DNA of 64,000 nucleotides from Proteobacteria bacterium SG_bin5 (GTDB lineage Bacteria; Pseudomonadota; Alphaproteobacteria; Sphingomonadales; Sphingomonadaceae): NCBI GenBank assembly GCA_002083475.1, contig LWDI01000032.1:47209-111208 (forward strand), in the 5' to 3' direction. Made by a program: the position numbers and the translations under genes. Numbering within the stretch: position 1 is the first letter of the stretch; the number at the start of each line of letters is the position of its first letter. Below, piece by piece: positions 51,697-59,866 of this stretch. The notes beneath the pieces were generated by a model. It saw nothing but the letters and a program-made list of their open reading frames with translations. It did no database searches and had not been told where the DNA came from.

Positions 51697-52360
51697 ATAC
51701 GCTGATCGATCCGCTCGGCGTGGCCACTATCGCCGCCTCGTTGACGTCAACGAAGCCAGCCTCTTCGATCAATCGAGGCAGGATGCCATCGGCATTCGGC
51801 TGTGTATCGGCGCGGCCGTCGATGCGCTGCACCTTGAGGCGAAACAGCGTCCGCATCAACCACGATCGTTGTAACGAATAGTCGGCGATGACCAGACGAC
51901 CGCCGGGTTCGAGCGCCGCGAACATGGCTGCGAGCGCCGCGCGTTTGCCGGCTAGCGGTATTTGATGGAGCACCAGCGTACAGGTAAGGGCGCCGAACTG
52001 ACCCTGCGCCGCTGTCTCGTCGGCGAACCCGAGACGAAATTCGGTGGCAATGCCCGCCTTCTCTGCCTTGCTGCGGGCCATTTGCAGTGCTTCGGGATCG
52101 GGATCGCGACCGAACGTACGCGCCGCTGGCTGAAGCCTTGCGATCGCAAGTATCAGAGTTCCAGTCCCGCATCCGACGCCAATGAGCTTTTCGCCAGCGA
52201 TCGGTGCCAGCTGGCGGAGAACGGCAGCGCGCCAAGCCTGTTCGCGTGTGAAAATCCGAAGCGCGAGGTCGTAGAGGCGCATCGGTGCCGAGCCAAGGGC
52301 AGGCGTGTATGCCTTCGCGCCGCTCGCGATCGGGTTATCATCGCCCGAACCTGCCTGCAT
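51656..52360 (-). CDS. Class I SAM-dependent methyltransferase
   Basis: 234-residue methyltransferase. Motif I is Gly-Val-Gly-Cys-Gly-Thr-Gly (about residues 56-62). The acidic residue after strand 2 (Gly-Arg-Asp-Pro-Asp), motif post-I and the Leu-Glu-Pro-Gly-Gly-Arg-Leu-Val-Ile-Ala-Asp-Tyr block are present. I chose the ATG at 52360 (GGAG upstream); a GTG at 52390 would add 10 residues. It resembles UbiE-like small-molecule methyltransferases. It lies between two metal systems and overlaps the sigma-factor gene 3' end. The substrate is unknown; metalloid methylation cannot be claimed. Confidence 0.8.
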   Translation of the reverse strand: MQAGSGDDNPIASGAKAYTPALGSAPMRLYDLALRIFTREQAWRAAVLRQLAPIAGEKLIGVGCGTGTLILAIARLQPAARTFGRDPDPEALQMARSKAEKAGIATEFRLGFADETAAQGQFGALTCTLVLHQIPLAGKRAALAAMFAALEPGGRLVIADYSLQRSWLMRTLFRLKVQRIDGRADTQPNADGILPRLIEEAGFVDVNEAAIVATPSGSISVFTACRAPFGPTAR

Positions 52361-52447
52361 TGACCAATCTCCATCCGCGCCCGTTACCACGAGGGATTAC
52401 GCGGCGAGGGACGTAATCCGTTATGGCAGCACCGTGTTTTCGAGGGC

Positions 52448-52478
52448 TTGACCCTGACATGATGTCAAACTCCATATC
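52448..52478 (+). promoter_or_regulatory. CueR-type promoter of copA
   Basis: TTGACC (52448-52453) is followed after 19 bp by CATATC (52473-52478). The spacer contains TGACAT-G-ATGTCA (52455-52467), a dyad centred where CueR binds. It lies 22 bp before the copA start. Confidence 0.78.
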
Positions 52479-52499
52479 GGTGTGCTCTGGAGAACTGAC

Positions 52500-54875
52500 A
52501 TGACGAATCAGGCGCGCGAGCACGGTCACGATCACGAGGCAGGGAACTGCTGTTCAACCGGGGCGACACCTGGTGAAGCGGCAGCCCCGGAGACCGTCAA
52601 GGATCCCGTTTGCGGGATGGACGTCGATCCCGCGAAGACGCAGCATCACGCAACCCATGGTGGCACCGAATATCATTTCTGTTCGGGTGGGTGCCGGACG
52701 AAATTCGTCGCCGATCCGGAACGCTACCTGAGCGAGCACCCCCGTCCCGAACCCGTAGCGGCGCCGGGTGCGATGTGGACTTGCCCGATGCACCCCGAAA
52801 TCCGTCGCGACGGGCCGGGAACGTGCCCGATCTGCGGAATGGCACTGGAGCCGGAAGAGCCGTCGCTCGATGACGCGCCCAACCCCGAACTCGTCGATTT
52901 CACGCGGCGCACCTGGCTCGCCGGTGCGCTGACCGTTCCGCTGCTCGCGATTTCCATGGTCGCCGAGATGATCGGGGTTCACTTCATCCCGCCCGCGCTC
53001 AATCCGTGGGCGCAGCTCGCGCTGACGGCACCGATCGTTCTGTGGGCGGGGTGGCCGTTCTTTCAGCGCGGCTGGACGTCGATCGTCACGCGCCACCTCA
53101 ATATGTTCACCCTAGTCTCGATCGGGGTCGGCGCGGCCTTCGTCTACAGCGTCGTCGCGACATTGGCACCGGGCCTGTTTCCGCCGACGTTCCGCATGCA
53201 CGGAATGGTGCCGGTCTATTACGAGGCTGCCGGTGTCGTGGTGACGCTCGTGCTGCTCGGTCAAGTGCTCGAACTCCGCGCTCGGGCAGCGACGGGGCGT
53301 GCGATCCGTGCGCTGATAAATCTGGCGCCAAAGACAGCGCGCCGGATTGCCGGGGACGGGGCCGAGGAAGAAGTCGATCTCGCCGCAGTCGCCGCGGGCG
53401 ACCGACTGCGCGTTCGCCCGGGTGAGGCGGTGCCGGTTGATGGCGTCGTCGTCGAGGGCCGCTCGTCGGTCGACGAGTCGATGCTGACCGGAGAGCCGGC
53501 ACCTGTCTCGAAGGAGGACGGCGCGAGCGTCACCGGCGGCACCGTGAATGGCACCGGCACACTGGTGGTTGAAGCGCGCGCGGTGGGATCGGACACGGTT
53601 CTGGCGCGGATCGTGAAAATGGTTGCCGAGGCGCAGCGCAGCCGGGCGCCGATCCAGGCGGTGGCGGACCGCGTGTCGGGCTGGTTCGTGCCGCTCGTTG
53701 TGGCTATCGCAATCGCGACGTTTGTTATCTGGAACCTCTTTGGCCCCGAGCCTCGGTTCGGTCACGCGCTGCTTAACGCGATAGCCGTGCTGATCATCGC
53801 CTGCCCCTGCGCGCTTGGGCTGGCGACGCCTATGTCGATCATGGTCGGCACCGGGCGGGGCGCGCACGCGGGCGTGTTGATCAAGGATGCCGAGGCACTC
53901 CAATTGATGGATACGGTCGATACGCTGGTGATCGACAAGACCGGGACGCTGACCGAAGGCCGACCTGCAATCGTCGCGGTCGAAACCGCCGAAGCGTTCG
54001 CACGAAACGACGTGCTGGCAGCCGCGGCCGCGGTCGAGGCGCGATCCGAACACCCGCTCGCCTATGCGGTCGTGACCGGCGCTCGCGATGACGGGCTTGA
54101 GGTCGTGTCGGTCGATAGGTTCGACTCGCAAACCGGCCTCGGCGTCAGCGGTCAGGTCGATGGCCAAGAGGTGGCCGTGGGCAATTCGGCGCAGATGGAG
54201 CGCGTCGGCGCCGACGTGTCGGCGCTCAGCGACGTAGCCGACCGCCACCGCGCGGAAGGCGCCGGCGTTATGTTCGTCGCGATCGATGGACGGCTAGCCG
54301 GACTGCTGGCGGTCGCCGATCCAATCAAGACGTCGGCACGCGAGGCCATCGCCGCCTTGCGCGAGGAAGGTCTGCGGATCGTCATGCTGACGGGCGATGC
54401 GCAAGGCACGGCGAACGCTGTCGCCAAAGCGATCGGCGGTATCGATGAGGTCCATGCCGGCCTCAAGCCCGAGGACAAGGCGCGCATCGTCGGCGAACTG
54501 AGGGCCAAGGGCGCAAGAGTAGCGATGGCGGGGGACGGCATCAACGATGCGCCGGCGCTGGCGGCGGCCGAGGTGGGTGTTGCGATGGGCACCGGGACCG
54601 ACGTGGCGATCGAGAGCGCTGGCATGACTTTAACGAAGGGCGATCTCGCGGCGATGGTGCGCGCTCGCCGACTGGCGAAGGCGACGATGCGCAACATCCG
54701 TCAGAACCTGTTCTTCTCGTTTTTGTTCAATGGAATTGGGGTGCCGGTGGCCGCAGGCGTCCTTTACCCGGTCGCCGGCATTCTTCTGTCACCGATGATT
54801 GCTGGAGCAGCGATGGCGCTGTCGAGCTTCACGGTGGTGACAAACGCGCTCAGACTGAATGCGGCCAAGCTGTGA
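52500..54875 (+). CDS. copA: Copper-exporting P1B-type ATPase with YHS and metal-binding domains
   Basis: 791-residue P-type ATPase for Cu(I)/Ag(I) efflux. The N-terminus begins with a His-Gly-His-Asp-His-Glu stretch and Asn-Cys-Cys. It has a YHS domain (Asp-Pro-Val-Cys-Gly-Met-Asp-Val at about 36-43, Tyr-His-Phe-Cys-Ser) and a zinc-ribbon-like block (Thr-Cys-Pro-Met-His-Pro-Glu-Ile ... Cys-Pro-Ile-Cys-Gly-Met) instead of a classical CxxC ferredoxin-like domain. Then follow the actuator (Thr-Gly-Glu-Pro), Cys-Pro-Cys in helix 6, the phosphorylated Asp-Lys-Thr-Gly-Thr, and Gly-Asp-Gly-Ile-Asn-Asp. I chose the ATG at 52500 over a start 6 codons upstream because it follows the promoter by a usual leader. 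Confidence 0.94.
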   Translation: MTNQAREHGHDHEAGNCCSTGATPGEAAAPETVKDPVCGMDVDPAKTQHHATHGGTEYHFCSGGCRTKFVADPERYLSEHPRPEPVAAPGAMWTCPMHPEIRRDGPGTCPICGMALEPEEPSLDDAPNPELVDFTRRTWLAGALTVPLLAISMVAEMIGVHFIPPALNPWAQLALTAPIVLWAGWPFFQRGWTSIVTRHLNMFTLVSIGVGAAFVYSVVATLAPGLFPPTFRMHGMVPVYYEAAGVVVTLVLLGQVLELRARAATGRAIRALINLAPKTARRIAGDGAEEEVDLAAVAAGDRLRVRPGEAVPVDGVVVEGRSSVDESMLTGEPAPVSKEDGASVTGGTVNGTGTLVVEARAVGSDTVLARIVKMVAEAQRSRAPIQAVADRVSGWFVPLVVAIAIATFVIWNLFGPEPRFGHALLNAIAVLIIACPCALGLATPMSIMVGTGRGAHAGVLIKDAEALQLMDTVDTLVIDKTGTLTEGRPAIVAVETAEAFARNDVLAAAAAVEARSEHPLAYAVVTGARDDGLEVVSVDRFDSQTGLGVSGQVDGQEVAVGNSAQMERVGADVSALSDVADRHRAEGAGVMFVAIDGRLAGLLAVADPIKTSAREAIAALREEGLRIVMLTGDAQGTANAVAKAIGGIDEVHAGLKPEDKARIVGELRAKGARVAMAGDGINDAPALAAAEVGVAMGTGTDVAIESAGMTLTKGDLAAMVRARRLAKATMRNIRQNLFFSFLFNGIGVPVAAGVLYPVAGILLSPMIAGAAMALSSFTVVTNALRLNAAKL

Positions 54876-55303
54876 AGATCGGTCCGGCCTCGGCCGCCAG
54901 TGGCGTCTCGCCGCGCATGATCCGCCACTACGAGAAGATCGGTCTCGTTCCCTCGGCACCGCGCCGGGACAGCGGCTATCGTGACTATTCCGACACCGAG
55001 GTTCACCGTTTGCGGTTCATCGCCAACGCGCGCGACCTCGGATTTCCGGTCGAGGAGATCAGGACGCTTCTGGGACTGTGGAGCGATGCTTCTCGATCGA
55101 GCGCCGACGTCAAGCTGCTTGCCACCGCACGCGCCGACGAACTAGGTCGCAAGGCGGCTGCGCTCGAAGCAATGCGGCGGTCACTTCTCGACCTTGCCGG
55201 ACGCGGCCACGGTGACGACCGGCCCGATTGCCCGATAATCGACGACCTCGTGGGCGATATCCCTGTCGCGTTGCGGAAGGACTATTTGCCCGACGACCAG
55301 TGA
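54872..55303 (+). CDS. cueR: CueR-like MerR regulator lacking one copper cysteine
   Basis: 143-residue MerR-family regulator, GTG start overlapping the copA stop. The winged helix has Ser-Pro-Arg-Met-Ile-Arg-His-Tyr-Glu-Lys-Ile-Gly-Leu. Ser77 replaces the Cys of divalent sensors, as in CueR. The metal loop should have Cys112 and Cys120. Here Cys120 is present (Arg-Pro-Asp-Cys-Pro-Ile) but position 112 is Gly (Arg-Gly-His-Gly-Asp-Asp), one base away from Cys (GGC versus TGC). The helix and the rest of the loop are unchanged. It is encoded downstream of its likely target copA. Copper sensing may be weakened, altered or lost; the base could also be a sequencing error. Confidence 0.85.
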   Translation: MKIGPASAASGVSPRMIRHYEKIGLVPSAPRRDSGYRDYSDTEVHRLRFIANARDLGFPVEEIRTLLGLWSDASRSSADVKLLATARADELGRKAAALEAMRRSLLDLAGRGHGDDRPDCPIIDDLVGDIPVALRKDYLPDDQ

Positions 55304-55767
55304 ATGTGGACGATCTTCCAGATCTTGCCGAAGCGCCGCAGCACCATTGGTTCGGTCGAACTGATGTCGATTGCCCGCCCCTTGTAGATACTGCTCGTTC
55401 GAGATTCCGTTGCGATCCATGCCACGTCATCGATTGCCTCGCCCGATTGGCTCTTCACCGTTTGGGTGGTTGACTTGGAAAATTCCGCGTCGGCAGTAAG
55501 GTGATGTCCGGCGTATTCCGCCTTGCTGCGCTCGACGCCGCCGCTCTCGTAAATCAATGCACTGCTGTCGAGGAGTGCAGGGGCGACGCTCGGATTGCCA
55601 TTCTTCAGCGATCGGTGAAACGCCTCAACGACCGCTGCCGCGTCGCGCGCTCCCGCCGGGATCGAAGAAGAAGTGGCCGAAGCCGCACCGGGATCATGAG
55701 CCTGAACGGACGTCGTCAGCAACGGCACCAAGATCGAGAGACAGAACAGTGCAAAGGTTGAACGCAT
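55282..55767 (-). CDS. Exported SnoaL/DUF4440-like (NTF2-fold) protein
   Basis: 161-residue protein with a signal peptide (about 1-23, ending Val-Gln-Ala-His). The mature domain is of NTF2/DUF4440 type: Val-Glu-Ala-Phe-His-Arg-Ser-Leu-Lys-Asn-Gly-Asn, Ala-Leu-Leu-Asp-Ser-Ser-Ala, and a C-terminal Trp-Lys-Ile-Val-His-Ile-His-Trp-Ser-Ser, with His residues that could bind a metal. I chose the ATG at 55767, preceded by GGGG. It converges with the cueR-like gene and overlaps its 3' end by 22 bp. Similar proteins occur near copper genes; the function is unknown. The 250 bp between this gene and the IS remnant hold nothing I can support. Confidence 0.75.
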   Translation of the reverse strand: MRSTFALFCLSILVPLLTTSVQAHDPGAASATSSSIPAGARDAAAVVEAFHRSLKNGNPSVAPALLDSSALIYESGGVERSKAEYAGHHLTADAEFSKSTTQTVKSQSGEAIDDVAWIATESRTSSIYKGRAIDISSTEPMVLRRFGKIWKIVHIHWSSGK

Positions 55768-56019
55768 TTTTACCCCGAACGACTTGAACGATGTCGAACC
55801 ACCATACGGGTCGGAGCGGCCACCCCTCATAGGTCGAAATTCAGTTTTCGGGGGTTCCGGACTGTTGCCCGATCGACTTGCCGCAAAAGAAGGTCTGCTT
55901 GCCGCAGGAGTTCGTACCAATCCGCCACTGAAACCCGGACGCGAACCCGGATGCCGAGGCCGATTTCTAAAATAATTCAATGACTTCAGCGATCTTTGAC
56001 GGAGCGGGAGGGAAGAGAC

Positions 56020-56836
56020 CCCCATTGATTGGGATCTCTCTAAGCGCGAAATTGCAGGCGAGACTCATGTCCGCTACGGCTACCGCCGTGTCTATCACCT
56101 CCTTCGCCGGGAAGGCTGGGCGGTGAATGCCAAGAAGGTTTACAGGCTTTACAGGGCGTTGGGCCTTCAGCTGCGCAACAAGACACCCAAGCGGCGGGTG
56201 AAGGCAAAGCTGCGGGAGGACCGTGCGCCGGCGGTCCGCCCGAACAATGTGTGGGCGATGGACTTCGTCCACGACCAGCTGGCGACGGGTCGCAAGCTGC
56301 GCATCCTGACCGTGGTCGACACGTTCAGCCGGTTCTCGCCGGTGATCGATGCGCGGTTCAGCTACCGCGGCGAGGACGTCGTGGCCACGCTCGATCGCAC
56401 CTGCCGGAAGGTGGGCTATCCGAAGACCATCAGGGTGGACAATGGCAGCGAGTTCGTCTCGCGAGACATGGATCTATGGGCTTATCAGAGGGGTGTGACG
56501 CTAGGCTTCTCGCGGCCTGGCAAGCCGACCGACAATGCCTTCATCGAGGCGTTCAACAGCAAGCTGCGCAGCGAATGCGTGAACACCCACTGGTTCCTGT
56601 CGCTGGAAGACGCTTGCGAGAAGCTGGACCGCTGGCGTAGACACTACAACGAAGAGCGACCGCACAGCGCGATCGGGAATATCCCCCCGATCATGCTGGC
56701 AAACCCGACCGGGGCCACCAGCCCTCCGGATCCAGGCCAGGCGGAAAACTCTAGACCCGAGCGTTCCAAGGTTGGGTAGCAGTGCAAAGAGAGCCGGACT
56801 CTACCTCTGACTGGTAACAATCAGGGGAGCACGTCA
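56020..56836 (+). mobile_element. 3' remnant of an IS3-family insertion sequence
   Basis: The stretch holds the C-terminal two thirds of an OrfB transposase and a likely right end near TCAGGGGAGCACGTCA (56821-56836), the kind of terminus seen in IS3-family elements. The left end, OrfA and the beginning of OrfB are absent, so it is a deleted copy. It separates the metal island from the CoiA-like gene pair. Confidence 0.7.
56123..56779 (+). pseudogene. Truncated IS3-family transposase (OrfB)
   Basis: The frame is open from about 56000, and transposase-like residues begin near 56042 (Arg-Tyr-Gly-Tyr-Arg-Arg, then Arg-Arg-Glu-Gly-Trp). The DDE residues of the integrase core are all present: Asp in Trp-Ala-Met-Asp-Phe, Asp in Val-Asp-Asn-Gly-Ser-Glu-Phe, and Glu in Phe-Ile-Glu-Ala-Phe-Asn. 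The N-terminal helix-turn-helix part is missing and no OrfA remains, so the protein is not expected to move the element. The first possible internal start is GTG at 56123. Confidence 0.8.
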
Positions 56837-56958
56837 CGGCGCTTGCTGCTTCGATCACATTGCCCGAAGGAAGCTAATCGGGCAAGGCGCAGCGATGAGA
56901 AGCCGCTAAATTCCGTTCAAGGTCGGGGCAATGTAAAGCCCCTGAAAGACGGTGTGGA

Positions 56959-57660
56959 ATGTTGTACGCGTGGATCGATGGGGCAAAGCGCCCTCCCTTA
57001 GAGAAGGGCGAAAGCACGACCTGTCATGATTGCGGCAACCTGCTGACTTCCGTCATTCCCGTCGAGAACGTCAAGCACTGGCGACACAAGGCCGGGGATT
57101 GCGATGCCTGGAGCGAGCCGGAAGGTCCGTGGCATCTCGGCTGGAAAGAGCAGTTTCCAGAAGGCTGCCGCGAAATCGGGCTGATCGACCCCGCGACCGG
57201 GGAGCGCCACAGGGCCGATGTGCTCTGCGGAGCCGGCACGCCTGCTGCGACCGTGCTGGAGTTGCAGTTTTCACCAATATCGGAGGACGAGCGCACCGCG
57301 CGGGAGGTCTTCTATCGTCAGGCGCACCGCATGTTCTGGCTGGTGCACGTCCACGATACCCAGTCGAGCTTCACGGGTTGGAGCTTTGCCAGCTCCATCG
57401 ACTTCAGTTCGCGGCCCGTCGACATTGACGGCCGCCGTTACGCGATCATGCAATGGTTCGGTCGGAGCAAGCAGTTCATCGAGAAGTGGAAGCGCGCGAC
57501 CGCGCATGTCTTTTTCGAGTGCCAAGGCCGAATCTTCTTCCTCGCCGGCGATGCCCTGTCGCGCCGCATGACGGGCGGCGCGCCGCTGAAGCGGGGCCAA
57601 TATGCCCTCACGTCATTGACGCGAGAAGAATTCATGCGCGCCGTTCAGGGGATCGGCTGA
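56959..57660 (+). CDS. CoiA-like nuclease-domain protein
   Basis: 233-residue protein resembling the CoiA competence-protein nuclease domain. The N-terminal part has Cys-His-Asp-Cys-Gly (about 22-26) and His-Trp-Arg-His-Lys (about 40-44), a small zinc-binding-like unit. The core follows: Trp-Lys-Glu-Gln-Phe, His-Arg-Ala-Asp-Val and Leu-Glu-Leu-Gln-Phe-Ser (about 97-102), which fits the Glu, Asp and Glu-x-Gln residues of PD-(D/E)xK-type nucleases. It is 3 bp ahead of a gene of unknown function and probably in an operon with it. A role in DNA handling or defence is plausible; natural competence is not indicated by any other gene here. Confidence 0.7.
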   Translation: MLYAWIDGAKRPPLEKGESTTCHDCGNLLTSVIPVENVKHWRHKAGDCDAWSEPEGPWHLGWKEQFPEGCREIGLIDPATGERHRADVLCGAGTPAATVLELQFSPISEDERTAREVFYRQAHRMFWLVHVHDTQSSFTGWSFASSIDFSSRPVDIDGRRYAIMQWFGRSKQFIEKWKRATAHVFFECQGRIFFLAGDALSRRMTGGAPLKRGQYALTSLTREEFMRAVQGIG

Positions 57661-57663
57661 CCC

Positions 57664-58422
57664 ATGACGAATGGTAGCGGCATCCGCGTGGTGATGGATG
57701 GTAGTATGGACGCCTATATGGCCGCCGCCGACGAGACCTTGGCCGAGCTGCTCGTGTCAGATAGCGTGCTGGTCGCGGCGCTCAGGGAATATGATAGCTT
57801 TTTCCGGACACGCCTTTTTACGCAAGGCCCTGCCGAGCCCATTGCGCTTGTGCTCTTCATGAACGCCTATCAGCTGTTCCTCGCCGGCGCGCGCATGGCT
57901 TTGAGCGGCCATTGCGCCGCGGTCTTCCCGTTGCTGCGCACTGCTCTCGAATCTGCCGCCTATGGTGGACTGATCGCCAGAAACCCCGCGCTAAGCGAGG
58001 TCTGGGCGGGCCGACATCGGGGCGATGCCGAGAAGAAGGCGTGCCGCAAGAGCTTCACCTTCGAGAAGGCCATTTCCCCACTGGAGGATCGCGCGCCCGA
58101 TATTCACGCCCTGGCTGTTTTGGGCTACGAAGGGGAGATCGACTACGGCGCCCACCCCAATATCAAGGGCGTGTTCGGGCATGTCTCGCTTAACGACCAG
58201 CGGGAGGACGGCTGTAAGGCCGTGACCCATACTAGCCTTTATGGCTCCGCGCACATCGAGACCATCCGGGGTTTATGCGCCTGTCTCGATTTCGGGTTTG
58301 CCATCATCGGCATCATCGCCCCGTCGGGTCCGACGATCAGCGACAATCTGGTGGACGGGCTTCAGTCGCTCAACGACGCGAAAAATACTGCGGTTGCACC
58401 CTATCAGTCCCCGAATAGCTAG
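57664..58422 (+). CDS. Unknown mostly helical protein paired with the CoiA-like gene
   Basis: 252-residue protein with no family I can name. It is mainly helical; about 60-105 is hydrophobic (Leu-Phe-Met-Asn-Ala-Tyr-Gln-Leu-Phe-Leu, then Pro-Leu-Leu-Arg-Thr-Ala-Leu-Glu-Ser-Ala-Ala-Tyr). A conserved-looking Arg-Thr-Ala-Leu-Glu-Ser core is followed by a charged loop and His residues (Gly-Val-Phe-Gly-His-Val-Ser). The pattern is reminiscent of HEPN-like or DUF5677-type proteins seen next to defence genes, but the match is not firm. It follows the CoiA-like gene by 3 bp and lies next to the tRNA-Ser integration site. Confidence 0.65.
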   Translation: MTNGSGIRVVMDGSMDAYMAAADETLAELLVSDSVLVAALREYDSFFRTRLFTQGPAEPIALVLFMNAYQLFLAGARMALSGHCAAVFPLLRTALESAAYGGLIARNPALSEVWAGRHRGDAEKKACRKSFTFEKAISPLEDRAPDIHALAVLGYEGEIDYGAHPNIKGVFGHVSLNDQREDGCKAVTHTSLYGSAHIETIRGLCACLDFGFAIIGIIAPSGPTISDNLVDGLQSLNDAKNTAVAPYQSPNS

Positions 58423-58580
58423 AAGCAGTACGGCGCTCGTGGCTATCAGCTAGACCGATGACGGCGTTTTTCTGGCGCTTTCATCGATCCAGCGCAAATA
58501 GCGGGACGGGCGCATTTTGAGGGCTGATAGCTCAATTCATCCGAGAGAGCCCACGGTTGGCCGCATCGTTCCACGCGGAG

Positions 58581-58604
58581 AACCGGGTCGCTAACCGGGT
58601 TGCT
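58581..58604. repeat. 12-bp tandem repeat next to the tRNA-Ser 3' end
   Basis: AACCGGGTCGCT and AACCGGGTTGCT lie head to tail, 43 bp from the tRNA end, followed by an AT-rich stretch (58615-58647). Short repeats in this place are typical of integrase arm sites. The whole 224-bp gap (58423-58646) holds no gene. Confidence 0.5.
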
Positions 58605-58646
58605 AGCCCCTCAGCTATAGAAAAATCTAATAAAATCAATTGGTTT

Positions 58647-58736
58647 TGGCGGAGACGGAGGGATTCGAACCCTCGATACGGTTTCCCGTATGACGCTTTA
58701 GCAAAGCGTTGGTTTCAGCCACTCACCCACGTCTCC
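58647..58736 (-). tRNA. tRNA-Ser (GCT anticodon); probable integration site
   Basis: Acceptor arms GGAGACG and CGTCTCC pair (58730-58736 with 58651-58657). The discriminator is G, and an encoded CCA occupies 58647-58649. The anticodon stem ACGCT/AGCGT holds the loop TTGCTAA with anticodon GCT. A long variable arm is present, as expected for tRNA-Ser, and the T-loop is GGTTCGAATCC. The 3' end points to lower coordinates, towards the ICE genes and cargo. Tyrosine integrases commonly use such 3' ends as attB, so this is the best candidate for the right boundary of the element. Confidence 0.93.
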
Positions 58737-58908
58737 GGCTGCGGCGGCGAGCGGCGGCTATAGCCAGAGCCAAAAGGCATTTCAACCACCCCCGCGACCG
58801 CTTCGGCGACTCGGTCGGGCGTGAAAGCGACTCGGCTCGTCGCCGTTTACTTGGCGTTAACCATCGTCAAGCGATAGTAACCATGAATTCGGGCAAGGGG
58901 TAAGCAAA

Positions 58909-59685
58909 GTGACGAACGGACTTTTCGGTCGCGGCGCGGCGCTGCTGGCGGCGGTGATGATGGCGGCGGTGGTGACGGGGCCAGCGCCGGCGCAAATGCG
59001 CACCGTCGATCCCAATTCGGCGATCGATCGCGATCTCGCCCCGGCGCCCCAGCAAACGCCGCCGCCGGTCGATCCGGCGCCCGCTTATGGCGACCCGGTG
59101 CCCGCCGAGCCGGTCGCGCCCGCGCCGACCGCCCCCGCGCCAGCCGCGCCCGCGACGCCAGCGCCCAACGCCGAGGTCGCCGATCGCGCGACGGCGGCGG
59201 GCGACACTTATAAGCGCAAGGATCTGATCGCCGCCGGCGAGGACGTGTTCGGCCGGGGTGCACAGGGGCTCGCCGGGTTGATCGAAAAGATCCTCAAGGA
59301 ACAGGGCGAACCCAATGCCTATATCGCCGGGCGCGAAGCCTCGGGCGCGTTCGTCGTCGGGCTGCGCTATGGCTCGGGGGTGATGTCGCACCGGGTCGAG
59401 GGCGAGCGGCCGGTTTATTGGACGGGCCCGTCGATCGGTTTCGACGCGGGCGGCAATGCCTCGAAAGTCTTCGTGCTCGTCTATAATCTCTACGACAGCC
59501 AGGAAATCTACCGCCGCTATCCCGAAGGCGAGGGGCATCTCTATTTCGTCGGCGGTTTTTCGGCGACTTATTTGCGGCGCGGCAATATCGTGCTGATCCC
59601 GATCCGCCTGGGCGTCGGCGCGCGCGCGGGGGTCAACATCGGCTATATGAAGTTCAGCGAAAAGGCGAAGTGGCTGCCGTTCTGA
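58909..59685 (+). CDS. DUF1134 family exported protein
   Basis: 258-residue protein with a signal peptide (about 1-28, ending Pro-Ala-Gln). A Pro/Ala-rich linker follows (about 40-85) and then a DUF1134 domain (about 120-255) with Gly-Glu-Pro-Asn-Ala-Tyr-Ile-Ala-Gly-Arg-Glu-Ala-Ser-Gly-Ala-Phe and a C-terminal Ala-Gly-Val-Asn-Ile-Gly-Tyr-Met-Lys-Phe. It is found in many alphaproteobacteria, usually as a single chromosomal gene; function unknown. GTG start at 58909. The 172-bp region before it lies between divergent tRNA and gene and should hold both promoters. Confidence 0.88.
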   Translation: MTNGLFGRGAALLAAVMMAAVVTGPAPAQMRTVDPNSAIDRDLAPAPQQTPPPVDPAPAYGDPVPAEPVAPAPTAPAPAAPATPAPNAEVADRATAAGDTYKRKDLIAAGEDVFGRGAQGLAGLIEKILKEQGEPNAYIAGREASGAFVVGLRYGSGVMSHRVEGERPVYWTGPSIGFDAGGNASKVFVLVYNLYDSQEIYRRYPEGEGHLYFVGGFSATYLRRGNIVLIPIRLGVGARAGVNIGYMKFSEKAKWLPF

Positions 59686-59727
59686 TCGGGGGGAGCCGTC
59701 GATAACGCAGGGCCTTCGATAACGAAC

Positions 59728-59805
59728 GTCGCCCCAGCGAAAGCTGGGGCCTTTATCGACCGGAGCGCGCCCATTGCTCGAGGCCCCAGCCTTCGCTGGG
59801 GCGAC
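59728..59805. repeat. Pair of inverted REP-like hairpins
   Basis: Two stem-loops, GCCCCAGC-GAAA-GCTGGGGC (59731-59750) and GCCCCAGC-CTTC-GCTGGGGC (59783-59802), each with an 8-bp perfect stem, are arranged as mirror images. Both lie next to CGTCGCCCC or its complement. The first is followed by CTTTAT and can also terminate the DUF1134 transcript. Sequences of this kind recur between genes in sphingomonad chromosomes. Confidence 0.75.
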
Positions 59806-59866
59806 GCCTCTAGGGATGACGGATCGTGATGGCGATGCCGAACGCGCCTCGCCCCTCGGCGAGCCC

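Noticed and set aside
51656..52360. Arsenite or mercury methyltransferase
   Set aside because: Only general SAM-binding motifs are visible; no metalloid-binding Cys pattern was found.
55768..56019. Extension of the SnoaL-like gene to an upstream start near 56025
   Set aside because: The extra residues precede an obvious signal peptide and overlap the IS boundary; the ATG at 55767 is better.
58557..58763. Open frame running through the tRNA-Ser gene
   Set aside because: Most of it translates the tRNA itself; the upstream part is the att-like repeat region. Not a gene.
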